DNA of 43,826 nucleotides. It comes from Emmonsiellopsis sp. PD_33 (Eukaryota; Ascomycota; Eurotiomycetes; Onygenales; Ajellomycetaceae). The number at the start of each line of letters is the position of its first letter. Position 1 is the stretch's first letter. The stretch spans positions 1-43,826 of the forward strand of contig JANTQF010000302.1 of the NCBI GenBank assembly GCA_032988165.1, in the 5' to 3' direction. Shown here piece by piece: positions 1 to 9,104 of the stretch. The translations under genes were made by a program, and so were the position numbers. Below the pieces are notes generated by a model. That model did no database searches and had not been told where the DNA came from. It saw only the letters and a list, made by a program, of their open reading frames with translations.

Positions 1-320
1 GCTTCTATAACTAACTGAGATCCTCCTCAGTCAAAATAGACCACTATATCCTACTAAATAGCTGTGAGTTTGCAGTAGAGAATCAACCAGGCAAAACCCC
101 AAGTAAGTATCACACTCTCTTTCACAAAAGATATATATATATATATATCTTTTGCCTGCAGGGACCAAGCTACTCCTCAGACAAAGAAATTCCTTCTCTA
201 ATATCAAGTATATAGGGGGGGTGAGGGCATTTCAAAGGAGGGAGGAGGGCATTTCAAGGGGTAGGGTGTTTTGATAAGGATTGATAGTAGCTTTCTTATC
301 AGATAAGCTCTGTTTTGAAG
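1..320 (-). repeat. Left flank of A2; probable LTR/leader end of older element D
   Basis: No coding frame is convincing here. Removing element A2 (326-22,983 plus one gtgtg copy) joins this stretch to 22,984 onward, so it is the other half of the A2 target locus. Read on the minus strand it resembles an LTR or leader: a TATA-like CTATATAC near 205-213 is followed by a short transcribed-looking segment. On the plus strand there is an intron-like GTAAGT (104) to CTGCAG (160). Because D's integrase lies on the minus strand just beyond the other half, this may be D's 3' LTR. No matching second LTR was found near D's other end, so that assignment is inference only. Confidence 0.3.
125..154. repeat. 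Perfect 30-bp palindrome with (AT)9 core
   Basis: A perfect self-complementary sequence, CAAAAG-(AT)9-CTTTTG. It sits inside an intron-like interval bounded by GTAAGT at 104 and CTGCAG at 160. It could extrude as a cruciform or fold as an RNA hairpin; it may equally be a microsatellite with fortuitous flanks. Confidence 0.8.
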
Positions 321-325
321 GTGTG

Positions 326-579
326 TGTAACAGGTGCGCTCCAATAAGTGGATCATGTGAGCTATACACTAGAATCAAGATTGTAATCACTAGAGAAAGA
401 AAGGAAAAAGAAAAAGGAATCACAAGATCATGCAATATAAATAGAAGGAAATTACATGAGGTTAGAGTGAATAAACATTCATATGAAGGCCCAGTCAGAG
501 GCATCTAATTAGACAGTTAGAGATTGAGTAAAGTTCAGGCAAGCTATAGATATAGAGTATAAAGGCATAGCTCTTCACA
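326..579 (-). repeat. 3' LTR of A2 (254 bp)
   Basis: Direct repeat of 22,730-22,983, and inverted relative to the A1 LTRs at 24,659-24,912 and 29,974-30,227. All four copies are 254 bp long with TG...CA ends. On the minus strand a purine-rich tract (AGGAGGAGAT at about 583-592) immediately precedes it, as expected for a polypurine tract. Confidence 0.9.
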
Positions 580-1332
580 TTATCTCCTCCTATTTGGATT
601 CAGAGGGCAGGTGGGAGGGCTCAGAAAATCAGATATGAGATGATATAGGCAGAGTCTCATCAGGCAGGTGTAATTCTTCATAATGAGTAAGTATAGCAGT
701 GTCTTATAGAATAGAGATTAGTTCTCATGAAGAGACTTCATATTCAAATCACTTCATTAGGTACTGAAATCCTCATTCACAACAACAGTAGTTAAGGATG
801 ACTTTAATCTCATATTCTACCTCATTATCTTTTCTGATGATGCCAGGCAGATGCCAGTCAGTAATCTCTTATGAGAGGAATAGGTTAGTAGAGGCTTTAC
901 AGAGCAGGTTTATATAAAACACATTGTAGATCTCAGGTAGTATGTTAAGGTAGTAATTATAACTTTTTAGGACTTCAACAACAGTGTACTTAGCATATTA
1001 GTAGTTAAGTGTGTAAGACAGGCAATCAGTTATGATATTTCAGAGGTCTAGTCAGACCTTATCATCTATCTTATAGTATTTAGTAGAATTTCAGTAGACA
1101 TTCATGCAGTTCTGTTGGTTCTACTAGATACTAATTATGAAGGATTTAGCTCATTCATAAGCTTACTAGAGTTTTAAGATAATAGTGTCTACAATTTAGA
1201 TCAGACTGCAGGGTGAAGTGGAAGATTCAGATAATTCAGTGACATTAAAAACTTTAAGATTATAATCATGCAAGAGGAAAAACAGGCTAACATCAGTACT
1301 AATAGTATTATAGCTATTAATTGCAAGTTTAG
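580..1332 (-). pseudogene. A2 pol 3' part: integrase C-terminus and chromodomain relic
   Basis: This is the mirror image of A1 positions of about 29,225-29,973. It holds the end of the integrase and, at about 668-833 (minus), the degraded C-terminal chromodomain; the stop and polypurine tract adjoin the 3' LTR. Several in-frame stops are present. It ends at the tttag target duplication (1,328-1,332) where element C is inserted, and the reading continues at 9,105. The function when alive was the targeting module of a chromovirus integrase. This was inferred by alignment to A1, where the chromodomain is easier to read. Confidence 0.8.
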
Positions 1333-1634
1333 TGTAAGGGATCACCCGTAGGGTAGGGTGTAGAGGTTATAGAACGATGTGAGGGAATATAAACACATAG
1401 TATGGAGGGTTGGTTATATTGAATGTAGGGGTAAGAATATAGCAAAGCTGTTTGCTGGCCCTACAAAGGTAGGGGGCCAGCAAAGGTTATATACATTGAG
1501 GTCTCAGGCCCACTTAGGTAAGTCTTATGTAAGCCTCCACTATTGTGACCCCTGAGCCCCCTGGGCTCACTCCTTTGAAGGCTCTCTGGCCTGGTGGCCT
1601 TAGATCTTCACCCTGTGAGCCTGTGGTTCTCACA
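1333..1634 (-). repeat. 3' LTR of C (302 bp)
   Basis: Pairs with 8,803-9,104 at identical length. It begins TGTAAGGGATCACC and ends GGTTCTCACA on the plus strand. Many differences from the partner are TG here where the partner has CA, or the reverse. Confidence 0.95.
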
Positions 1635-1650
1635 ACTACCTCCCCCTTCG
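1635..1650 (-). other. Polypurine tract of C
   Basis: On the minus strand, GAAGGGGGAGGTAGT lies directly upstream of the 3' LTR. This is the expected position and composition for the plus-strand DNA primer of a gypsy element. Confidence 0.7.
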
Positions 1651-1892
1651 CAGGCCTGGCCCCCAGGCCTTGGCAGTGAGTGTAGATTCACACTGTATTG
1701 GTGTTCTGGCAGGTGGTCACATAGTTGGGTGGATGTAGTGTTATAGGTAGTGAATGTAGGGGTCCAGCAGGTGAATGTGTAGGCAAAACATTATGTCAGT
1801 TCCAAAGTGTTGTAATGGACTTTTGACTTATCTAAATCTCACAGTCCCCCTGACCTTCAGGAGTTCAACCATCTGCAACACAATTTTGGTAA

Positions 1893-3295
1893 GTGCAATA
1901 TCCACTCAATGCCAGTGTTTTTCATGTTTTTGAGCATTCCAAGCAAATGTTTGGCTTTGAATATATAGGCCTTTATTGTTTTTTCATTGAAATAGCCCTT
2001 TATTTGGTGTTTTTGGAGCAAAGGGGGATTTCACAGAGTAGGGTTGGATCCTCATTAGGATCTCATAGAGTCCTGCTCTTGTGGAGTCCTGCTCTCATAG
2101 AGTCCTGCTCTCACAGAGTCCCCATTCCTCTCCCCCCTTTTCAAATGCTGTATGATAGGGTAGAGAACATGCTAACAGATCATATAGTAACTATATTGAA
2201 TCCCTCAGGAGTCCCTGTTCTTGTGGTGCAGCTGGAAGACACCTATGTTTGCTGTGTTTCAGCTATATTGCCCTATACTGCTATGGCCCCTTATGCAGGT
2301 ACTGCTGCAGGCAGATGTGGGAGGTGCAGGCATGATCATAGATGCATAAAGGTAGGCCTGTATTATCCCCATCTTGGGGGCATACACTAATGTGGTGTTA
2401 GATATCAGAGCATTTCCAGGGCTGTTTAGAAGGGATCCTGTGAACAGTGAGTCTCCTCTGGGAGCAGACCCAGGACCAGTGCATCTACTGGGGTATCCAT
2501 GCTTTGGTGGTTCTGAATCTGGTCAATGATATCCTTGGGTTTTTAGGTGCTGAGGGAGCTGAGCTATTTGCCCATGTTGAGCCTGCCCCTGCTCTCATTG
2601 CTTCTTTGGCCTCTGAGCCCATCTCCATGCCTGCTGGCCCCTCTGCCCCCACCCCTGCCTCCTTGCCTGCTCCCACCTCCTTGCCTGCCCCTGTCTCCTC
2701 ACCCAGTACATACAATGAGGCTTGACCATGCCCTCCTAGTGAGCATACAGCTCTGAACATCTGCTGCCACTGTGTCTGGAATATTGCTGAGGATCTGGGT
2801 CAGATCTGTGAACTTGAGCCCAGGTGGCACAAGTGCCTTCACTGTTCCCACAAGTGGAAGCCATGTCTTTTGGTAAGTATTCCCAGTGTCCCAGGTCTTC
2901 TACCCTTTGCTAACATAGTGCTATAGGTGCCTGAATCTGCCTGCACCACTGTTGATGCCATTCTCACACAGGCTGACATCTCCACCACCACTATAGATGC
3001 AAATAGGGACCTGCAGGACAAGCCCCTCAACATAGATGCTTTGTGGGCTGCACAGTTGCAGGCCTGGGGAGCCATTTTGCAGGCATGGAAGGATGGGGTA
3101 TTTCAAGTTGACTTTGAGGGGAATGATGAGGTTTGGAAGGCCCATCAGGCAGAGTGGGAGGCAGCCCACCAGAGGAAGAAGAATGAGCAGCAGAAGGCCA
3201 AGCATGCTGTGGATAGGCAGGTGAAGTTGGAGAGCTCAGGGGGTGGGAAGGATGATGCAGGTGCAGGTGCAGGCATGAGTGCTGCTGTGGCATAG
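1893..3295 (+). pseudogene. Antisense accessory gene of C: Pro/Ala-rich Cys6 protein with introns
   Basis: Lies between integrase and 3' LTR, on the strand opposite gag-pol. Three exons join in phase 0 across introns 2,352-2,401 (50 bp, CACTAATG branch-like) and 2,873-2,926 (54 bp, GTAAGT, GCTAACA branch). Exon 1 ends with a C-x2-C-x5-C cluster (about 2,310-2,345). Exon 2 is Pro/Ala-rich (about 2,570-2,715), then has C-x2-C-x11-C-x8-C-x2-C-x6-C at 2,762-2,866, two codons before intron 2. Exon 3 (2,927-3,295) is Lys/Glu/Gln-rich, probably helical. In-frame TGAs at about 2,441 and 2,723 look like decayed CGA or TGG codons. The true start is uncertain; GTAAGT at about 1,890 suggests an upstream exon. 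The pattern suggests zinc binding or nucleic-acid contact, but the function is unknown. Element B carries a homologue. Confidence 0.7.
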
Positions 3296-3489
3296 TCTCT
3301 TTTCTTTTTCCTTTATTTTATAGTAGTTAAACATTGCACCTGTGGGGTCATGTCCCCTTGGGGACTTGAATAAGATCTTCTTTTCTTGCTTTTTAATTGT
3401 ATTCAATTTTTAATTGACTCTACATACATGGTGGGTCTATTTCTTCACCCTTCACCTTTTGTGGTGTACATCACAGTCACCATATTAGG

Positions 3490-5190
3490 CCTCATATTCA
3501 CAAACTACCTCTTGAGCATTCTCAAAAGCTTCAATTGACTCCCAGGAGTTCTCACCCTCTATGCAGCCCTTCCATTTGACAAGGTATTTAACTTTCCTGC
3601 TATATGCCTTATACTTATCAAGGATCTTCTCAACCTCCCACTGATTTTCAGCATCAATTTCAATTGGTTCAGCCTCCAGAATCTTGCCATTCCAAGCATG
3701 GTATAGCTCCAGGAGGAAGATGTGAAAGACAGGGTGGACATCACAGAATTAGGGTGTTAGTTTTAACTTGTACACTTGTTTGCCCCAGGCATCTACTATT
3801 TGGAAAGGCTCAAGCTGATGGTGATTTAGCTTCATGATAGAACATAATGTCAATATATTAGTGCTGCAGAGCATGACCCAGTTGCCAATCTTGAAGGTCA
3901 TAGGCATATGGTGCTGGTCATAGTATTTTTTCTGGGACTTCTTGGCCTCTATGATCAGGCTTCAAAGAAGTTGGCACATCTGGTTAATAGCTTTCACTCT
4001 TGTGGTGGCATCCTGAGACACCCCCCTCTCAGGTTCACATTCAATGTCCACATGGGTGGAGGTCTCCTGACCCATGAGGGCACAGGAAGGGGTCATTTGC
4101 ATTGAGCTATACTGGGTATTGTTGTATGCCCATTGAGCATGTGGCAGCCATTGTGCCCAGTCATCTTGCATGTAATTGCAATAGACATGGAGGAAGTATT
4201 CAAGGGTTTGGTTCTAGTGCTCTATCTGGCCATCTATTTGAGGGTGAAAGGCTGTGGTCAGCTTTCTGCAAACCTTGAGTATGAAGCAGAGTGTTAACCA
4301 GAATTTGCTTGTAAATAGGGAGCCTCAGTCACTAATGATATTCTGGGGTAATCCCCAGTCCTTAAATAGATTCCATGTAATGAGGTCAGCAAGTTCATGA
4401 GCCTTGAGGTCCACCATGATCAGGACATAGATTGCCCACTTGGTGAACATTTCCACAAATACTAAGATTGAATTGTAGACCTTCCTGTGCAGTCAACATG
4501 AGAGTAGACCAGTGATGAAATCCATTGTGATGGTCTCCCAAACACACCCAGGGACAGGTAGCAGCTCCAACATGCTGTACTTCTTATAGTAGTGTATCTT
4601 GACATGTTGGCATGTATCATACATTTTGATATATTCCTTGATATACCAGCTCATCCCATACTAATAGTATTTGCCAGCTATCACTTCATGCATCCTATGG
4701 TTCTCAAAATGACCACCTGTCAGATCATCATGGTTCATGCAAAGGATCTCATTCTTGATGGCAGCATTGTTGGGGATATAGGTGCAACTATTGTACCTGA
4801 TCAGCCTGTTTGAGCTAATGGACCAGGGCAAACATTTGGCCTTCAAACTTGTGGGGCCACCTTGGATTCTGCTCTGAATCCCAGTGCACTCAGCATCCCA
4901 AGCTTGGATGCAGAGTAGGAGGTCAATCAGTGGCTCCAATAGCTTGTGTGTATAGGTCATCTTGGACTTAAATGCCTGATTGATAAAGAGCTGTGACACC
5001 AGGGGCCCTAGGTTGCCTCCTATAATGCTGGCAGCAACATTCTCATCTGCAGGCACATTCTGGACCACACAGGCCATGAGGGCATTAATGCAAAGGGTGC
5101 ACTCTTCAAGAGCTTTTAGGTTGAGTTCTGGGTGCAGATCAGTCATATACTTGGTAGCTGCTACAATCATCTGGTTCAATTCCATTAGTT
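3490..5190 (-). pseudogene. C pol: integrase with C-terminal chromodomain
   Basis: The N-terminal HHCC zinc region begins near 4,735 (HDDLTGGHFE), followed by a DTCQHVK segment near 4,600 in which the first cysteine has become tyrosine. The catalytic core includes MDFITG near 4,520 and runs to the WLPHAQWAYNN segment near 4,130. The chromodomain at about 3,500-3,660 reads QWEVEKILDKY...KYLVKWKGC...NSWES, with the aromatic cage positions preserved. The frame is continuous with RT, and interruptions are isolated TAG/TAA/TGA codons. The enzyme inserts the cDNA, and the chromodomain family targets methylated H3 in heterochromatin. It ends convergently with the plus-strand accessory gene. Confidence 0.88.
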
Positions 5191-5229
5191 TGTGGTTAGA
5201 TTCCAGTGGTTCAAGTGTCTGGTCCTAGA

Positions 5230-6540
5230 GCTTTTCTTGCAACATGGGCCAGAAAACAAGTGGTTCAGCTTCCCTAACATAGTCAGGGCAATGACTTGGT
5301 GTGTCTGCAGGGTTCTTGGACCCAGGACAGTACTTAATTATAAAATTGAATGCTGTGAGTATCTCCATCCAACATATCTGACATCTGTTCAGCTGAGTTG
5401 TCATCATAAAGCTTCACAGATTGGCATGGTCAGAATACACAACAATTGGGTGTTTACTACTGTGTAGGTAGTGCCACCACTGCTTGAATGGTTTAACAAT
5501 AAACAGGAGTTCACTGTTGTGGATTTGATACTATTATTTCATATCAGAGAGTTTGTGGGACCAGAACACCATGAGATGCCACAGGCCATCAGGCATTAAT
5601 TGAGAGAGCACTGCAGCAATGGCAACACTGGATGTGTTGGGTTCAACTTTGAGGCAGCAATCAGAGTCAAAATGAATAAGGAGTAGCTCTTTTTGAAAGC
5701 TATCCTTGAGGTCTGCAAAGGCCTTCATGGCAGATTGATCCAGTGTGATTGACATATTGTTTTAACCTTTTCAGTTCTCCCCCCCCTTTGTGAGGTCCAT
5801 TAATGGGGTGGATATGGTCACAAACCCCCTGACAAAGCAGTGGTAGAAGTTAATAAAGTCAAGAAAGACCTAGAGTTCATAAATCATCATTAGGACTAGC
5901 CATTTGAGGATAGAGGCCACCCAGCTGGGCTCCATCTCCATGCTATTGGTAGAGATGATGAAACCAAGGAAATCAATGTGATCTGTGTGGAATGAGCACT
6001 TACTGGCTTTGACAAAGAGGTTGAACTTATGCAGGCATTTCAAGACTGCCTTGATGTGCTCCTCATGTTCCTCCATGAAGTTGGAATAGATGACAATGTC
6101 ATCAAGGTAGATAACACAGTAGGTGTCAAGGAGATCACTCAGTGCTTTGTTGATGTAGGCCTGGAAGGTTGCCAGCATATTGGTGAGGCCAAATGGTAGG
6201 ACACAATATTCAAAGTGTCTGTATCAGGTGTGAAACACAGTTTTCCACTCATCACCCTTGTAAATACAGATCCAGTGGTAGGCATCCTGTAGGTCAAGCT
6301 GCATATAGATCTTCACACCCACCAGGCAGTCAATTATCTCACTAATAAGAGGAAGAGGATAGTAGTTCTTGATCATTATGGCATTCAACTCATAGTAATC
6401 AATGCAGAGATGGAGACTTCCATCTTTCTTGAGCACAAATAGAATGGGCACACCTGTGGGACTCTTTAAGTGCCTGATTCAGCCTTTTTCCAAGCTCATC
6501 TCAATATAATTCTTAAGGACTTTGAGTTCCTTGACCAAAA
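5230..6540 (-). pseudogene. C pol: reverse transcriptase and RNase H
   Basis: Palm motifs are visible: a VLKKDGSLHLCIDY block at about 6,440, LDLQDAYHW at about 6,280, and the catalytic CVIYLDDIVIYS at about 6,105, with the YLDD aspartates intact. The connection and RNase H region follows (about 5,755-5,230): ALKAFADLKDSF-like segment, then a C-terminal NFIIKYCPGSKNPADTPS motif. The order and spacing are normal for Ty3/gypsy. Stops are few and all fit C-to-T or G-to-A change. The enzyme copies element RNA into cDNA inside virus-like particles. The frame is shared with PR and IN. Confidence 0.9.
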
Positions 6541-6553
6541 GGTTGTAGATGGG

Positions 6554-7245
6554 TCAATAAGGTGGATTCTTGCCCAGCTTGATATTAATTGTGTGATCAT
6601 GCAGAGCATGTGCAGCAAGGTCAGGGTTCTCATTGAAAAGCTCTGTGTATTCCTCATAGGGTACAGGCAGTTTGAATTTGGTGGCTGTAACACCTCCAAA
6701 AAATGCGACAGGTTCACTACCAGGGTCAAGGTCACAGGGGTAGATGATAAAGGTAGTGCTGCCTGTGTGGACCACATCCTTAAACTCTTCTGGTTCCATG
6801 AACTTGACAGTATTTGCACTTATTAGTTTGTAGCACCATGTTTGTGAAGGCCAATTAATATTAGGGTTTGACTCTTCCAGCCATGGGTAGCCAAGGATAA
6901 CATCATAACTTGTCATATTGATGGCCTCAAAGCTGTGTTTGTGGTTGTAGGTCAGGCCATCAGCATTGACTACTCTCATTGGCATTTGCTGCTCACCAAA
7001 GGATAGGATCTTATGCCTGTCAACAGCTTCAACATGCCTGAGTGGGGATTTAGAATCAGGTAGATGTTGCTTTGCCCATGTTTGACTGATGAAATTGCAC
7101 TCAGCTCTGGAATCAATGAGCACTCAGACTGCAGTGAGTCCATTCATGGTTGTGATCCAGACTAACATTGCCACAGCTTTACTGCTTTGTCTTCAATCAG
7201 TCTCTATCCCCAGTGCTGTTACAGCAGTACACAAGGGGATGATTA
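6554..7245 (-). pseudogene. C pol: aspartic protease (retropepsin) and start of pol frame
   Basis: The pol frame opens directly after the slippery site at 7,246-7,252. The active-site loop at about 7,125-7,100 reads LIDSRAECNF, where the family has D-[ST]-G-A: the catalytic Asp and Ser are kept but Gly has become Arg, a single G-to-A change that should kill the protease. The second hallmark, YDVILGYPWL, is at about 6,905. A 570-bp stretch of this frame is free of stops. The product would cleave the Gag-Pol polyprotein. Confidence 0.87.
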
Positions 7246-7252
7246 GTTTTTT
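7246..7252 (-). promoter_or_regulatory. -1 ribosomal frameshift site of C (A AAA AAC)
   Basis: On the minus strand the canonical heptamer A AAA AAC is in register with the gag frame and followed immediately by TAA. Pol lies in the -1 frame. An apparent earlier TAA a few codons upstream would be a decayed CAA. Homologous sites occur in B and A. Confidence 0.75.
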
Positions 7253-8487
7253 GCCAATTAGCCCTTAGGGTGCTTGTCAGGGTGTTTCCTTCAGCAGTCC
7301 TTCTCAATGTGTCCATTAATGCCACAGTGGTCACACTTCTTCAAAGTTCATGAGGGGAATTGGCCACTGTCAGATCTTTGATTATCCATGTGTGACCATG
7401 AGTCCTTGTCCTCCTGGCATTCACAACTGCAGTCCTGATAGTGGTTCCCACCTTGGGGGCATGAGGTTTGAGTCCTTTCACTGTGCAGGGCCAACCAGCA
7501 TGAATCCAGACTTTCCTCTAGGGAGGACATTATCCTGAGCATTTCTTCATAGTCAGTTGGCTTGTGGTTCTGATTGGTGACCACCCAGTTGATTTCCAGC
7601 ATGACCTTGTTGCAGAGCATCTATATATACTGTGCTTCTGTCTGAGGGACAGAGAGAGAGAGTTTGAGTTTGCTGAGGTAGTCTGTAAATTCACAGACCA
7701 TTTGGTTGGCACATTACCTGGCCTCTTCATGTTTGCAGGCAGCATCCTGCTGTTGAATCTGTGGGTCATTGATTTGATACTCCAGAAACTTAAAGAATGA
7801 CTCTAGGTCAGGGAAACAGCCTTTAGCCTTCAACTCCTTATCAAGGTGTTCAATCCATTTGATATGGGTAGTGGTAGCATCTAGTCAGAGCTTTGCATCA
7901 TCCAGCTCCCATTGATTCCTGTCTTCAGGAATCTCATCATAGTAGTCCCTATGATGGCAGAAATGAGTGCATATCTTGTCATGCAGGGCCCAATGTTCAC
8001 ACATATCCTTGACCTTGTAGGTTGATTTGATATCAAGGTGGGGTACACAGGCATGGGAGATCACATGGCCAGTGGTGTTGGCACAGGCTCTGGAGGTTCT
8101 TTGCTCCAAGGTTTCTGCATGGCAGCACCAGCTGAGCAAGTGATCTGGGTGGTAGTGATGTCTGTGATCACTATTATTCACATCAGTATCTCCACCTTTG
8201 CTTGAGCAGTCCAAGCTGCAGTCATAATGGCAGGAGGTCCTGGAAGCAGATTTCACATTCATGGTGCTTAGGGCCTCCACCTTCTCACATCACAGATCCT
8301 CAACCATTTGGAGATAACAGGCCTTAGCCTCCTGTTCATATTGCATCAGCTGAAGTTCTAAAAGGCATTGCTCCACCTGGCAGCAAGTTTCTGCCAGTGA
8401 GTTTGGTGATGGGGGAGTTATCTCCTCAGCTGTAGAGGTTGCCATTCCCACCATGAGATCATTTGAGGAATCATTCAATCCTTCCAT
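7253..8487 (-). pseudogene. C gag: capsid/nucleocapsid with CCHC knuckle
   Basis: The chosen start is the ATG at 8,487, beginning MEGLNDSSNDLMVGMA, the first in this frame after the leader. The frame continues through stops at former coding triplets to an intact zinc knuckle, C-D-H-C-x4-H-x4-C, at about 7,335-7,294, and then to the slippery site. Gag forms the particle shell and binds RNA. Stops near 8,285 and 7,880 break the frame, so the copy is inactive as read. The middle part is less certain because no long capsid block is diagnostic by eye. Confidence 0.75.
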
Positions 8488-8802
8488 GGGATGAGTTGAT
8501 GTGTCCCCAGGGTGGTGAGGCAGTTAGGCCTCCATCTGCAGCAACAGTGCAGTGATAGCACCAGTGAGAGGATCTTAACCCTGGTCAAGTGCAGATCCCT
8601 CAGGAATAGTTGGAGGTTGGATTTGCCCAGTAAGTTGCTGGTTAGAGGCAAATTCCTCCAGCTGCTGAGACTTCTATCTTTAGAAAGCCATCATCTTGAC
8701 TTGGTGAAATCATCATCATTGTTGTTGTTGATTTTGGGCATTGAATGCATATATTCACAACAGACTGTTCCCTTGAGTGCTATCAAGAAGAGCAAACAGA
8801 AT
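8488..8802 (-). other. C 5' leader and primer-binding region
   Basis: About 315 nt between 5' LTR and gag ATG. The sequence abutting the LTR (minus: ATTCTGTTTGCTCTTCTTG) does not begin with TGG, so it does not match a tRNA 3'-CCA primer. Nothing else was recognised. Confidence 0.6.
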
Positions 8803-9104
8803 TGTAAGGGATCACCTGTAGAGTAGGGTGTAGAGGTTATAGAATGATGTGAGGGAATATAAACATGTAGTACAGAGGGTTGATTATATTGAATGTAGGG
8901 GTAAGAACATAGCAAAGCTGTTCACTGGCCCTACAAAGGTAGGAGGTCAGTGAAGGTTATATACATCAAGGTCTCAGGCCCACTTAGGTAAGTCTTATGT
9001 AAGCCTCCACTATTGCAACCCCTGAGCCCCCTGGGCTCACTCCTTTGAAGGCTCTCTGGCCTGGCAGCCTTAGATCTTCGCCCTGTGAGCCTGTGGTTCT
9101 CACA
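8803..9104 (-). repeat. 5' LTR of C (302 bp)
   Basis: Direct repeat of 1,333-1,634 with the same length and TG...CA ends. It is followed by the target duplication tttag at 9,105-9,109. Confidence 0.95.

Larger units (their letters stand above)
1333..9104 (-). mobile_element. Ty3/gypsy chromovirus C, full length, inserted in A2
   Basis: Bounded by 302-bp LTRs and flanked by the 5-bp duplication tttag (1,328-1,332 and 9,105-9,109). Minus-strand order from the right: 5' LTR, leader of about 315 nt, gag, -1 frameshift site, protease, RT, RNase H, integrase with chromodomain, an accessory region with an opposite-strand gene, polypurine tract, 3' LTR. Pol reads in a single frame with few interruptions, so C is much younger than its host A2. 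By hand count the two LTRs differ at 22 of 302 positions, all transitions. Confidence 0.95.

Noticed and set aside
232..508. Open frames on both strands over the A2 3' LTR
   Set aside because: They lie across the LTR and its flank, recur as shadows in the other LTR copies (22,699-22,908; 24,730-24,924), and have no conserved product.
2485..2760. Minus-strand ORF with Gly/Ala-rich repeats
   Set aside because: It is the complement of the Pro/Ala-rich exon of the spliced plus-strand accessory gene, which has better support.
6470..6826. 118-codon plus-strand ORF
   Set aside because: Exact antisense of C's protease-RT region, which carries clear family motifs on the minus strand.
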